11,591 nt of DNA from an uncultured Bacilli bacterium (GCA_947593895.1 CANQDY010000032.1:1-11591), one strand, 5' to 3'. Shown: positions 1 to 7,140, numbered from the stretch's first letter. The notes: generated from the sequence alone by a model not told the origin. Translations and numbers: made by a program.

Positions 1-60
1 ATTAAATACTTAGTTCTCAAAGAAAGGAAGGATTATAAAGTTATTCATTTATCAGAGTAA
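1..60 (+). CDS. 3' end of an upstream gene (partial)
   Basis: Frame 1 is open from the window edge to a TAA at 58-60 and gives 19 residues ending in YKVIHLSE. The reading looks like ordinary coding sequence, with mixed charged and hydrophobic residues. The stop lies 26 bases before the start of the next gene, which carries its own Shine-Dalgarno site, so the spacing fits an operon. Nineteen stop-free codons can arise by chance in DNA this A+T-rich, so the call is tentative. The product cannot be identified from so short a tail. Confidence 0.45.
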   Translation: MKYLVLKERKDYKVIHLSE

Positions 61-86
61 TTTTGTAATATAAGGAATTCAAATGT

Positions 87-779
87 ATGAATTATGGTGC
101 TAAAATACATAATTTATTATGTGAAATTTTAAAATTTAAACAATATAAAAGAATGAATGTTGTATTTAGAGTGCTTGTAACTATTATCGAGATACCATTT
201 ATTGTTTCCTTTTTAGGATATTTATTGACTTTCTATGTTTTCTATGCGCTATTTACAATAGTTGATGAGATAGTTGTATATTTACAAAGCTTTGTTAGTG
301 ATCAAGGAAAAAATGTTAAACATGCAACTCAATTTATTGTTTATTTTTTTGGCTTTCCAGTTGTTTTAATTGGAAAAATATTTACATCATTATTTACTTT
401 TTTCATTTACTTAAGTTATTTATTTGTAAATTTATTTGGTGAAGTTATAACTTTACATGGATTTAGATTTCAACCATTTATTTCAAAAGCTAATGATGAT
501 TGTTCATTAGAAATATCGGAAGATAAGATTTTTATTAATCGTTTGTTAGTATTTGTTATCATTAGTTTGCTCTTACTTATTGGTTGCAATGTATTATATT
601 ATTTTGGACTTATAAATGGTAAAGCTATGATTATTTTAATTAGTTATTATGTAACAATAGGATATGAAATCTTTACAATCTTATTTTCTGTTTTAGGCTT
701 TAATAAAAAGAGAGAGATCAAGGAAAATATGGATAAAATTGTAGTTGATGATAATGTATTAGAAAATAATGAAGAATAA
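87..779 (+). CDS. unrecognised multi-pass membrane protein
   Basis: This 230-residue protein is not one I recognise. It starts with a short amphipathic, Lys-rich segment (about residues 1-27) and then has hydrophobic stretches at about 28-57, 82-96, 98-121, 152-174 and 179-203, suggesting four or five membrane passes. A polar loop (about 124-150) separates the two halves, and the last 25 residues are highly charged, ending in a cluster of Asp, Glu and Asn, so the tail is probably cytoplasmic. I see no signal peptide, catalytic motif or transporter signature. The ATG at 87 is chosen because TAAGGA at 71-76 is a good Shine-Dalgarno match about ten bases upstream; Met23 is a weaker alternative. 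The gene ends 34 bases before the galactanase lipoprotein gene on the same strand, so the two are probably co-transcribed. That pairing hints at an envelope role but does not prove one. Confidence 0.85.
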   Translation: MNYGAKIHNLLCEILKFKQYKRMNVVFRVLVTIIEIPFIVSFLGYLLTFYVFYALFTIVDEIVVYLQSFVSDQGKNVKHATQFIVYFFGFPVVLIGKIFTSLFTFFIYLSYLFVNLFGEVITLHGFRFQPFISKANDDCSLEISEDKIFINRLLVFVIISLLLLIGCNVLYYFGLINGKAMIILISYYVTIGYEIFTILFSVLGFNKKREIKENMDKIVVDDNVLENNEE

Positions 780-813
780 GATATTAGTCACAAAATAGGG
801 CTGTATAAAAATT

Positions 814-2037
814 ATGAAAAAGAATTGGTTATTTATATTTTCTCTTTTATTAACATTATCATCATGTCAGACTAAAAGCGAATATTTCAAAAGTAAATTG
901 GATATTATGAAAGTTGATAATTTGTCATCTTCATTTATTAAGGGTATGGATGTATCTTCTTTAATTGCTTTGGAACAAAGTGGTGTTAAATATTATGATA
1001 TCGATCATAAAGAAAAAGACTTACTTAAGATATTAAAAAATCATGGTATCAATTATATTCGGGTCAGAATTTGGAATGATCCTTATGATAATGATGGGCA
1101 TGGTTATGGAGGGGGCAATTCAGATTTAAATAAAGCAATTGAAATTGGTAAACGCGCAAAAAAAAATCATCAAAAACTTTTTGTTGATTTTCATCTTTCT
1201 GATTTTTGGGCGGATCCATCTAAGCAAATGGCACCCAAAAAGTGGAAAAACTATACTTTTGAACAAAAGAAAAAAGCTGTTTATCAATTTGTAAAAGATT
1301 CGCTAAGCAAATTAAAAGAGCAAAATATTGATGTGGGTATAGTATCAATTGGTAATGAAATTAATACCGGTTTATGTGGTGAATATGATATAAACGATGT
1401 TTCTTCATTAATAAATGAAGGAGCAAAAGCATGTCGTGAAGTTGATTCTGATATTCTTGTTTCAGTTCATTATACTGATCCTCAAAAAGATGGTTTATTT
1501 AAGTATTATTCTGATGTTTTAAATAGGAATAATGTTGATTATGATATCTTTTCAACTAGTTATTATCCTTATTATCATGGTAGTTTGGAAAATCTTAGTA
1601 AAGTATTAAGTTATGTTTCATCAAATTATAATAAGAAAGTTATGGTTAGTGAAACAAGTTATTGCTTTACTAATGAAGATAGTGATTTTTTTCAAAATAG
1701 TATCGACCAAAACACTAAATGTGATAAACCTTATGAGTTTTCGCTTTTAGGACAGGCTACACATGTAAGAAATGTCATCGATACAATTTCTCATATTAAT
1801 AATGGGATTGGTGTTTTTTATTGGGAAGGTGCATGGATTAGCGTTAATCAGGTTTCCTATCAAGATAATTTTAAGTTATGGGAACAATATGGATCTGGTT
1901 GGGCATCTAGTTATTCTAAAGAATATGATGAAGAAGATGCTGGAAAATATTTTGGTGGTTCAGCGGTTGATAATCAAACTTTTTTTTCGCATAATGGACA
2001 AGTATTAGAATCATTAAAAGTTTTTAATTTAGTGTAG
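814..2037 (+). CDS. GH53 arabinogalactan endo-beta-1,4-galactanase, lipoprotein
   Basis: This is a glycoside hydrolase family 53 enzyme, expected to cleave internal beta-1,4-galactosidic bonds of type I arabinogalactan with retention of configuration. Residues 1-17 form a lipoprotein signal peptide, with a Lys-Lys start, a hydrophobic core and lipobox LSSC with Cys18, so the enzyme should be tethered to the outer face of the membrane. Family motifs appear in order: GMDVSSL (44-50), YIRVRIWNDPY (81-91), the glycine-rich YGGGNSDL (98-105), VDFHLSDFWADP (124-135), GNEI with acid/base Glu182, and VSET with nucleophile Glu280. YWEGAW (336-341) closes the barrel. The length of 407 residues fits one catalytic domain plus leader, with no carbohydrate-binding module. 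ATG 814 is favoured because it gives the complete signal peptide, although the ribosome site (AGGG near 797-800) is weak. It lies 34 bases after the membrane-protein gene and 13 before the thioesterase-like gene. Confidence 0.93.
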   Translation: MKKNWLFIFSLLLTLSSCQTKSEYFKSKLDIMKVDNLSSSFIKGMDVSSLIALEQSGVKYYDIDHKEKDLLKILKNHGINYIRVRIWNDPYDNDGHGYGGGNSDLNKAIEIGKRAKKNHQKLFVDFHLSDFWADPSKQMAPKKWKNYTFEQKKKAVYQFVKDSLSKLKEQNIDVGIVSIGNEINTGLCGEYDINDVSSLINEGAKACREVDSDILVSVHYTDPQKDGLFKYYSDVLNRNNVDYDIFSTSYYPYYHGSLENLSKVLSYVSSNYNKKVMVSETSYCFTNEDSDFFQNSIDQNTKCDKPYEFSLLGQATHVRNVIDTISHINNGIGVFYWEGAWISVNQVSYQDNFKLWEQYGSGWASSYSKEYDEEDAGKYFGGSAVDNQTFFSHNGQVLESLKVFNLV

Positions 2038-2050
2038 AAAGTGTGTTTAT

Positions 2051-2764
2051 ATGATTGTAAATCGAATTATTCGTTCTTCAGAATGCAATTTTAATGCAGA
2101 ATTATCATTAAATGGAATTGTTGATATTGTTCAGGATCTAATTACTGAAACTTTAAAAGAGGTTGGTTGCGATAATATTACTTTACGAAATAATTATCAT
2201 GCAATGTGGGTATATACAAAAAATAAGATACACGTTGAAAAAAGCGTGAAGTGGTCAGAAGAAATTACGGTCGAATGTAGGAGTGTTAAAAGTAATCGAT
2301 TATTGAATTATATGAATACAAATTTTTTTAATAAAGACAACGAAATCATAATTTCTTCAATTGTTGAAATGTGTGTGTTAGATATCAATTCTAATCGCTT
2401 TATTAGATTAACTGATTTGCCATTTAATTGTAATAATCAAGAAATGGATCCAACTTTTTATTTTGATGAAGTTACTTATTCTAATGAAAAGCCTTTTGTA
2501 GTTTCGCCAATGATGATTGATTATTCAATGCATTTGAATAATACTCATTCAATTCATTTATTTCTTGAAAGTTTAAATTTTGATGAATTAAAAATGATTT
2601 TTTCTCATAGTTATGATTTTATCATCCGTTATAATTCACAAGCTCATTATTTAGATAAGTTAGTATTAAAAACCGAAAAAAAGGATAATCATTTCTATTT
2701 TTGTTTTGAAAAAGAAAATGAAAAAATCGTATCTCAAGGTGAACTAATTGTTTTTGATAAATAA
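2051..2764 (+). CDS. acyl-ACP thioesterase-family protein (FatA/FatB-like double hotdog)
   Basis: The 237-residue protein resembles bacterial acyl-ACP thioesterases, cytosolic enzymes that release fatty acids from acyl carrier protein. The N-terminal hotdog (about 1-125) has the expected long helix (IVDIVQDLITETLKEVG), the Trp-containing AMWVYTKNKIHVEK stretch and a strand around 100-112. The second hotdog starts near 148 with the signature helix segment IDYSMHLNN (156-164), matching the family pattern D-x-N-x-H-x-N-N. Asp157 and His161 are retained, but the usual Asn lies at Ser159. In the later Y-x-x-E-x-x-Y-x-D pattern, the Glu position appears to be Gln197 (YNSQAHYLD, 194-202). Catalysis may therefore be altered. 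The start is ATG 2051, preceded by a weak GAAAGTG; the stop of the GH53 gene is only 13 bases upstream, so co-transcription is likely. The family assignment is fairly firm; activity and substrate are not. Confidence 0.8.
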   Translation: MIVNRIIRSSECNFNAELSLNGIVDIVQDLITETLKEVGCDNITLRNNYHAMWVYTKNKIHVEKSVKWSEEITVECRSVKSNRLLNYMNTNFFNKDNEIIISSIVEMCVLDINSNRFIRLTDLPFNCNNQEMDPTFYFDEVTYSNEKPFVVSPMMIDYSMHLNNTHSIHLFLESLNFDELKMIFSHSYDFIIRYNSQAHYLDKLVLKTEKKDNHFYFCFEKENEKIVSQGELIVFDK

Positions 2765-2800
2765 AACTATCAGATAATTAAAATTATTTATAATGAATAT

Positions 2801-2827
2801 TTGTCCTATTTTAAAATTTTATATAAT
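2801..2827 (+). promoter_or_regulatory. candidate promoter for the O-acetyltransferase gene
   Basis: A perfect TATAAT lies at 2822-2827 with TTGTCC at 2801-2806, matching four of six -35 bases, and a short 15-base spacer. Transcription would start near 2834, about 20 bases before the ATG at 2855. A second TATAAT at 2789-2794 has no good -35 box. In such A+T-rich DNA, perfect -10 hexamers also occur by chance. Confidence 0.35.
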
Positions 2828-2842
2828 GTTAATATATTTAGT

Positions 2843-2848
2843 GAGGTG
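2843..2848 (+). promoter_or_regulatory. ribosome binding site that sets the acetyltransferase start
   Basis: GAGGTG lies six bases before ATG 2855 and pairs well with the 16S 3' end. It decides against the in-frame TTG at 2801, which would add 18 residues (including FKILYNVNIF) that are not part of the family's N-terminus and would cover the candidate promoter. Confidence 0.8.
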
Positions 2849-2854
2849 TTGAAA

Positions 2855-3487
2855 ATGTCACAAATTAAAAGGATGCTTGAAGGAAAACTTTATAGTTGTT
2901 TAGTAAAAGACGAAATAAGAGAAAAAATGTTTGATAATAGAGGGAAATTTCTTGATTATTTTAATGCTACTGCATTTAATGATTTTAGCACTAGAGAGAA
3001 ATTAATTAAGGAAAATTTTGCAAAAGTTGGTCGCAATTGTTGTATAAATAAACCATTTTATTGTGATTATGGATGTAATATTTCGCTAGGTGATAATTTT
3101 TATGCGAACTTTGATTGCATTTTTCTTGATGTAAATGACATTATTATTGGAAATAATGTTTTTCTTGGGCCAAGAGTATGTATTTATACAGCAGGACATC
3201 CAATTGATAAAGATGTAAGAAATGCTCAACTTGAATATGGAAAAAAGGTTATCATTGGAAATGATGTTTGGATTGGTGGAAATGTTGTTATTAATCCGGG
3301 TGTCAAAATTGGAAGTAATGTAGTTATTGGTTCAGGTTCTGTAGTAATAAATGATATCCCAGATAATGTTGTTGCTGCTGGTGTTCCCTGTAGAGTTATT
3401 CGTCAAATCACAAATAAGGATAAGATTTATTGGGATAAGCAAGCAGATGATTTCTTTAAAGATTTAGAAAAAAATAAAAAGAAGTAA
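2855..3487 (+). CDS. maltose/galactoside-type O-acetyltransferase (left-handed beta-helix)
   Basis: This 210-residue protein belongs to the LacA/Maa branch of hexapeptide acetyltransferases, which move acetyl from acetyl-CoA to a sugar hydroxyl in the cytoplasm, usually as homotrimers. The N-terminal helical part (about 1-55, including KRMLEGKLY and REKLIKENF) is the typical Maa/LacA cap. The left-handed helix runs from about 58 to 182 in repeating hexapeptides such as IIIGNNVFLG, VIIGNDVWIGGN and VVIGSGSVV. The loop YTAGHPID (111-118) contains His115, the family's catalytic base, and YANFDC (83-88) is the usual acceptor-side segment. The end, AAGVPCRVIRQI (174-185), is the standard AGxPAK-like finish, followed by a charged tail. 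The length is close to the 180-205 residues usual for the family. The acceptor sugar cannot be read from sequence; proximity to a galactanase makes a galactoside possible, but that is inference. Confidence 0.92.
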   Translation: MSQIKRMLEGKLYSCLVKDEIREKMFDNRGKFLDYFNATAFNDFSTREKLIKENFAKVGRNCCINKPFYCDYGCNISLGDNFYANFDCIFLDVNDIIIGNNVFLGPRVCIYTAGHPIDKDVRNAQLEYGKKVIIGNDVWIGGNVVINPGVKIGSNVVIGSGSVVINDIPDNVVAAGVPCRVIRQITNKDKIYWDKQADDFFKDLEKNKKK

Positions 3488-4013
3488 TGAGATATTATAT
3501 CAATAAATATTTATTTCAAGTTGGATAAATAATCTTAGTAATCAATGATGATAATTTAGTGGGTTTTTTATAGAATGACAAACAATTTTTTAAAAAATAT
3601 GAATTAAATTTTGAAGAAAATGAGATGTTACAAAATTAAATGAGGTAAATAAATACTTAGATGATTTTTTTAACATCATAAACATGGCTAATTAAAATTA
3701 AATTTTATGGTTGTGAATTTCAAAATCGAATTAGGAATTAAGTTTTTGATATTCCTTATAAACATATTTGTCTTTAAGCAAAATTATAGATAGAGAGAGA
3801 TGTTTCATAGGAAATAATTCAGGTTATTAAACATAATCCAATTTCAATTATTATTCTAATTATCGATTTGAGAAAAGTGACTTAAATTGATTGACTTTAA
3901 TGGTGAAAAAAATATATTTTTTTACATTAAAAATTTTGATTTAATAAGGTTTAAATAACTTACTGAATTAACATTATTTTTATTGAAAATGCATATTATT
4001 ACTTGGTGATAAT
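3488..4013. other. 526-base stretch without a supported gene
   Basis: Very A+T-rich, with stops in all frames at about the density expected by chance. It holds small palindromes (GATATTATATC at 3491-3501 and AATAAATATTTATT at 3502-3515), a weak ATGAT/ATCAT hairpin near 3661-3680 and a candidate murC promoter at 3891-3918. Frame 1 from about 3541 to 3885 reads with some coding-like runs, for example VFDIPYKHICL and EIIQVIKHNPISIIILIIDL, but is broken by about ten stops. A decayed gene is possible and not shown. I see no clear terminator for the acetyltransferase gene and no recognisable RNA. Confidence 0.6.
3891..3918 (+). promoter_or_regulatory. candidate murC promoter
   Basis: TTGACT (3891-3896, five of six) and TATATT (3913-3918, five of six) are separated by 16 bases. 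Initiation near 3925 would give an untranslated leader of about 90 bases before ATG 4014. The long gene-free stretch upstream implies that murC has its own promoter. The A+T-rich background makes hexamer matches unreliable. Confidence 0.4.
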
Positions 4014-5285
4014 ATGCTTTTATATTTAATTGGAATTAAAGGCTCTGGTATGAGCGCTTTAGCAAATATTCTTCTTGATGATGGATATCAAATAAGAGGG
4101 TGTGATACATCAAATTTTATTAATGCTGAGGTTAATTTAAAAAATAGAAATGTCATAATTGATCCACTAGAAAAACAAGAGTTTCTACAGAGTGATTTAA
4201 TAATAATTGGACATAGTTTTTATAATGAAGCATTAATAGATCTTCTTAATCAAAATAAAAAAGCATATTTTGAATATAATGAATTTCTAGATTTATATTT
4301 AGATAGCAGTAAATTAATTTGCATATCAGGTAGTCATGGGAAAACGACACTAGTAAAAATGTTATCATCTAGTTTTCCATCTTGTTCCTATTTATGCGGT
4401 GAAGGATATGGAAAAAAAAGAGAAAATAATAATTTCTTTTTCTTAGAGGCTTGTGAGTATAAAAAACATTTCTTAAAATATCATCCTAAAGAAATTTTTA
4501 TAAATAATATTGATTATGATCATGTTGATTATTTCAAAGATGAGGCTGAATATATTAATTCATTTAATGAATTTGCAAGTTTAAGTAATAAAGTATATTG
4601 TCTATATCAATATAAAAATTTTATTAATCATTCAAATCTTATTACTTATGGATTAGATAAAAATGCTGATTATCACATTGAAATAATTAGTGAAAATAGC
4701 AAGTGTTTAGTATGTTTTTATTATAAAAATGATTTAATTCACCAATTTATTATAGATAAAAAACCTAATCATTATCTTGAATTATTATGCGGTGATTTAG
4801 CTTTTTATCATCAACATAATTATGATTTAGATGTTATTATAAAAAATTTAAAAGATTTTGCTTTACCATTTCAAAGATTTAACTTTGAAACATACCAAGA
4901 TCAAGTAATTGTTAAAGATTATTGCCATCATCCAACGCAGATTAATTATAATCTTGAACAATGTAATTTATATTTTGAGAATTATAAAAAAGTTGCGATT
5001 TTTCGACCTGATCGAACTTCAAGACTAATATATTTTAAAGATAAATTTATAAGTGAATTAGAGCAATATGATTATGCATTTGTTTTACCATTAAGTCATA
5101 CAGAAGAATTAAATGGTCATAGTTCAAAAGAACTGGAAACTAATAAAATTTTTTTTATCGAGAATATTAAAGATATTTCAAAATATTTAAGTTTTAAAGA
5201 TAAATTTGTTTTTTCATTTATGTCTAGTAAAGATTTAAGTGATGATATTTCCTGCATAAAGCAAATTTTAAAAAAATTGGATTGA
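4014..5285 (+). CDS. murC: UDP-N-acetylmuramate--L-alanine ligase (MurC)
   Basis: MurC adds the first amino acid, L-Ala, to UDP-MurNAc using ATP in cytoplasmic peptidoglycan precursor synthesis. All three Mur-ligase domains are present. The N-terminal nucleotide-sugar domain begins with GIKGSGMSALANIL (7-20) and includes IIIGHSF (63-69). The central ATPase domain has the P-loop GSHGKTT (106-112), LCGEGYGKK (127-135), EACEYKKHFL (145-154) and NIDYDHVDYF (165-174). The C-terminal domain contains LPFQRFNFE (284-292), DYCHHPTQI (302-310) and FRPDRTSR (330-337). This is the pattern of Bacillus MurC, and 423 residues is a normal length for that type. In the last motif the family usually has PH rather than PD, a small deviation. 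ATG 4014 is preceded by GGTGAT (4005-4010), the 3' part of the Shine-Dalgarno complement, three bases away. The stop is TGA. The gene stands alone between two long gene-poor stretches, and its codons look even more A+T-rich than those of ackA. Confidence 0.95.
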   Translation: MLLYLIGIKGSGMSALANILLDDGYQIRGCDTSNFINAEVNLKNRNVIIDPLEKQEFLQSDLIIIGHSFYNEALIDLLNQNKKAYFEYNEFLDLYLDSSKLICISGSHGKTTLVKMLSSSFPSCSYLCGEGYGKKRENNNFFFLEACEYKKHFLKYHPKEIFINNIDYDHVDYFKDEAEYINSFNEFASLSNKVYCLYQYKNFINHSNLITYGLDKNADYHIEIISENSKCLVCFYYKNDLIHQFIIDKKPNHYLELLCGDLAFYHQHNYDLDVIIKNLKDFALPFQRFNFETYQDQVIVKDYCHHPTQINYNLEQCNLYFENYKKVAIFRPDRTSRLIYFKDKFISELEQYDYAFVLPLSHTEELNGHSSKELETNKIFFIENIKDISKYLSFKDKFVFSFMSSKDLSDDISCIKQILKKLD

Positions 5286-5295
5286 GAAATTAAGG

Positions 5296-5329
5296 GGTTG
5301 TTTCATAGGGTAATTTTATACAATTTTTT
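5296..5329 (+). terminator. weak candidate terminator after murC
   Basis: GGTTGT (5296-5301) can pair with ACAATT (5320-5325), using two G-U pairs, across an 18-base loop, and the right arm runs into six T residues (5324-5329) only 11 bases after the murC stop. Position and T-run fit an intrinsic terminator, but the stem is weak. The stronger hairpin at 5695-5735 may also act as a backstop in this direction. Confidence 0.25.
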
Positions 5330-5683
5330 GATATTATTTTTTTTACTTAGTGGTTTTAGTAAACAACATATCTTATTTTGCTTATTCATTTAATTTAAAA
5401 TACGTTAATTGGGTAATAAATAATAGTTTAAAAACAAAGAGGTAAAATGACTTGAGTGCGGTTACTATTTATATTGATTATTATTCAAGTTATAGGTAGG
5501 AATGGTGAAAAATATAGGATTATACATGTATTTTGTTAAAAAAACTTCGATTATTATAGAAAGAATGTTTTTAATTATTAATTTTTAGAACGAGAATTAT
5601 TGTTTTTTGTTTTATCTTTAAAAATTTCAATTTGCTATCAACAAATAATTTACACCTATATAATCAAATCTTCCATATTTTAT

Positions 5684-5735
5684 CACAAAATAAAATCCAG
5701 TGAGTAGAACATTTTTAGGTGTCCATTCACTGGAT
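5684..5735 (-). terminator. intrinsic terminator of ackA
   Basis: ATCCAGTGA (5695-5703) and TCACTGGAT (5727-5735) form a perfect nine-base-pair stem. Further pairing inside the 23-base spacer (for example 5705 with 5725, 5707-5708 with 5722-5723) can lengthen it. Read on the minus strand, the hairpin begins 36 bases past the ackA stop and is followed by TTTATTTTG. On the plus strand it is followed by ACATTTTATT, so it may work less strongly for transcripts coming from murC. Confidence 0.8.
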
Positions 5736-5771
5736 ACATTTTATTAAATCAAAATTTTTTTACTTAATTAA

Positions 5772-6971
5772 TTATTTTATTTTTAAAATTGAAACAACAT
5801 CACGTGCAATCATTACTTCTTCATTAGTTGGAATAACAACAACCTTGATTTTACTATTTGAAGTAGAGATGATTCCTTCTTTTCCGTGTACCATTTCATT
5901 GTTAGCCTTTTCGCTTATTTCAATTCCAAGCGCCTCTTTACATTGATCTAAAATTGCAGCACGAAAATATTCTGAATTTTCACCAATTCCAGCAGAGAAA
6001 ATAATTAAATCACATCCACCTAATCTTACAAAGTATTGACCAATGTAATCGGCAATCTTCCTAGCAAACATTTTTACCGCAAGTATGCAACGTTTATTTC
6101 CTTGTTTAGCTTCTTTTTCAACATCTCTAGTATCATTGCTGACTCCAGAAATTCCGAGTAATCCTGATCTTTTGTTAAATTCTTGATAAATTTCTTCAGC
6201 GGATTTTCCAGTTTGTTTTATAAGATAAGGCATAACAGAAGCATCGATATCACCAGTTCTTGTTCCCATCATTACACCCGCTAAAGGGGTAAGTCCCATT
6301 GAAGTGGCAACACATTTACCATCTTTAATTGCACAAAGTGAACTTCCTGAGCCAATGTGACAACTAATAATTTTGTTCTGTCCTTCTTTCAGATATACTT
6401 TGGCTTCTCTTGAAAGGTATAAATGAGAAGTACCATGTGCTCCATATTTTCTGACTTTATAGTTTGTGTAATATTCATAAGGACAGGCGTACATATAATC
6501 TTCAGGTTCCATTGTTTGATGGAATGCAGTATCAAAAACTGCAACGTGACGAACATTTGGTAAAACTTTCTTAAAAGCCCTAAATCCAATCAAGTGTGCA
6601 CCATTATGTAATGGAGCTAAAGGAATCAGACTTTCAATTTTTGCTTCGACATCTGGTGTTAATTCTTCAGAATGTGAGAAATATGCACCACCCTGTACAA
6701 TACGATGTCCTACACCTTTAATTTCTTGTAAACTTTTAACAATTCCTTCATCAATTAATGCATCGAGTAAGAGTTCAACAGCAACAGAATGATCGGGAAT
6801 ATTACAGATAGTTTCGATTTTATCTTTGCCTTGTGGTTTAATTTGAAAAATTGCATCAGAGTGACCAATACGATCAGCGATACCAGAACAGATAACTTTT
6901 TCTTCTGGCATTTCGTATAGTTTAAATTTTAATGATGATGAACCAGCATTAACTGCAATTACTTTTGACAT
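5772..6971 (-). CDS. ackA: acetate kinase
   Basis: AckA converts acetyl phosphate and ADP to acetate and ATP, the substrate-level phosphorylation step of acetate fermentation, in the cytoplasm. The 399-residue length is standard. The ASKHA-fold motifs are present in order: NAGSSSLKF (8-16), GHRIVQGG (88-95, Arg90), FDTAFHQT (146-153, Asp147), YGAHGTSH (176-183, His179), HIGSGSSL (205-212), GLTPLAGVMMGTRTGDID (226-243, Arg238), GISGVSNDTRD (273-283), FSAGIGENS (325-333) and PTNEE with Glu384. These positions match the known catalytic Arg, Asp, His, Arg and Glu of Methanosarcina acetate kinase within a few residues. The usual HLGNG loop reads HIGSG, so the Asn is replaced by Ser208. A strong AGGAGG (6980-6985, minus strand) lies eight bases before ATG 6971. 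No pta phosphotransacetylase gene is adjacent. The gene is single, with its own promoter and terminator, and diverges from glgB. Confidence 0.97.
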   Translation of the reverse strand: MSKVIAVNAGSSSLKFKLYEMPEEKVICSGIADRIGHSDAIFQIKPQGKDKIETICNIPDHSVAVELLLDALIDEGIVKSLQEIKGVGHRIVQGGAYFSHSEELTPDVEAKIESLIPLAPLHNGAHLIGFRAFKKVLPNVRHVAVFDTAFHQTMEPEDYMYACPYEYYTNYKVRKYGAHGTSHLYLSREAKVYLKEGQNKIISCHIGSGSSLCAIKDGKCVATSMGLTPLAGVMMGTRTGDIDASVMPYLIKQTGKSAEEIYQEFNKRSGLLGISGVSNDTRDVEKEAKQGNKRCILAVKMFARKIADYIGQYFVRLGGCDLIIFSAGIGENSEYFRAAILDQCKEALGIEISEKANNEMVHGKEGIISTSNSKIKVVVIPTNEEVMIARDVVSILKIK

Positions 6972-6996
6972 TATTATTTCCTCCTAAACGTATCTA

Positions 6997-7025
6997 ATGA
7001 TACTAAATTTTGACAATAATATCAA
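6997..7025 (-). promoter_or_regulatory. candidate ackA promoter
   Basis: On the minus strand, TTGATA (7020-7025) and TATCAT (6997-7002) each match consensus at five of six positions and have an ideal 17-base spacer. The start would fall near 6990, giving a leader of about 19 bases that contains the AGGAGG site. This is the best-scoring sigma-A-like promoter I see in the window. Confidence 0.55.
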
Positions 7026-7032
7026 TGATATT
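7018..7032. promoter_or_regulatory. 15-base dyad over the ackA -35 box, possible operator
   Basis: AATATCA-A-TGATATT is a perfect 7+1+7 inverted repeat that covers the predicted ackA -35 hexamer. TAATGAT also recurs at 6995-7001, 7039-7045 and 7046-7052. The placement suits a repressor or activator site between the two divergent transcription units. I recognise no known operator consensus, and the repeat is made almost entirely of A and T. Confidence 0.3.
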
Positions 7033-7140
7033 CAAAAATAATGATTAATGATAATTTTTAGCAATATACTCATACTAATTATGAAATAATTATAATTTTT
7101 TCTAATTTCATCGTTTTTAGTACTTATTTATTTGATTATT

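Larger units (their letters stand above)
5286..5771. other. 486-base gene-poor stretch between convergent murC and ackA
   Basis: Apart from a weak hairpin after murC and the ackA terminator at the right edge, I find no supported gene. A 28-codon ORF at 5502-5588 (MVKNIGLYMYF...) has a purine-rich AGGTAGG at 5494-5500, too close to the ATG although acceptable for the GTG at 5505. It has no recognisable family and is not called. AGAGGT before an ATG near 5446 leads only to ATG-ACT-TGA. Frame fragments at about 5449-5500 and 5502-5620 faintly recall a transposase but do not align in spacing. Confidence 0.55.

Noticed and set aside
2801..2854. N-terminal extension of the acetyltransferase from a TTG start
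   Set aside because: GAGGTG at 2843-2848 clearly serves ATG 2855, which also yields the normal family N-terminus.
3502..3515. 14-base palindrome AATAAATATTTATT after the acetyltransferase gene
   Set aside because: It is A/T-only with no loop and no T-tract, so it is not a terminator.
5502..5588. 28-codon ORF MVKNIGLYMYF... between murC and ackA
   Set aside because: The purine-rich AGGTAGG is almost touching the ATG, the product has no recognisable feature, and short ORFs are expected by chance.
5449..5625. Possible remnant of an ISL3-type transposase (fragments VTIYIDYYSSY, KKTSIIIERMFLII and FRTRIIVF on shifting plus-strand frames)
   Set aside because: The order of fragments resembles the D...DRFH...R core of ISL3 transposases, but the spacing is wrong by about +20 and then -14 bases, the key His is missing, and I/Y/K-rich peptides are common by chance in such A+T-rich DNA. 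No terminal inverted repeats or target duplication are visible.
5719..5946. 75-residue plus-strand ORF overlapping the end of ackA
   Set aside because: It runs antisense through well-conserved ackA codons and across its terminator, with no ribosome site. It is a shadow.
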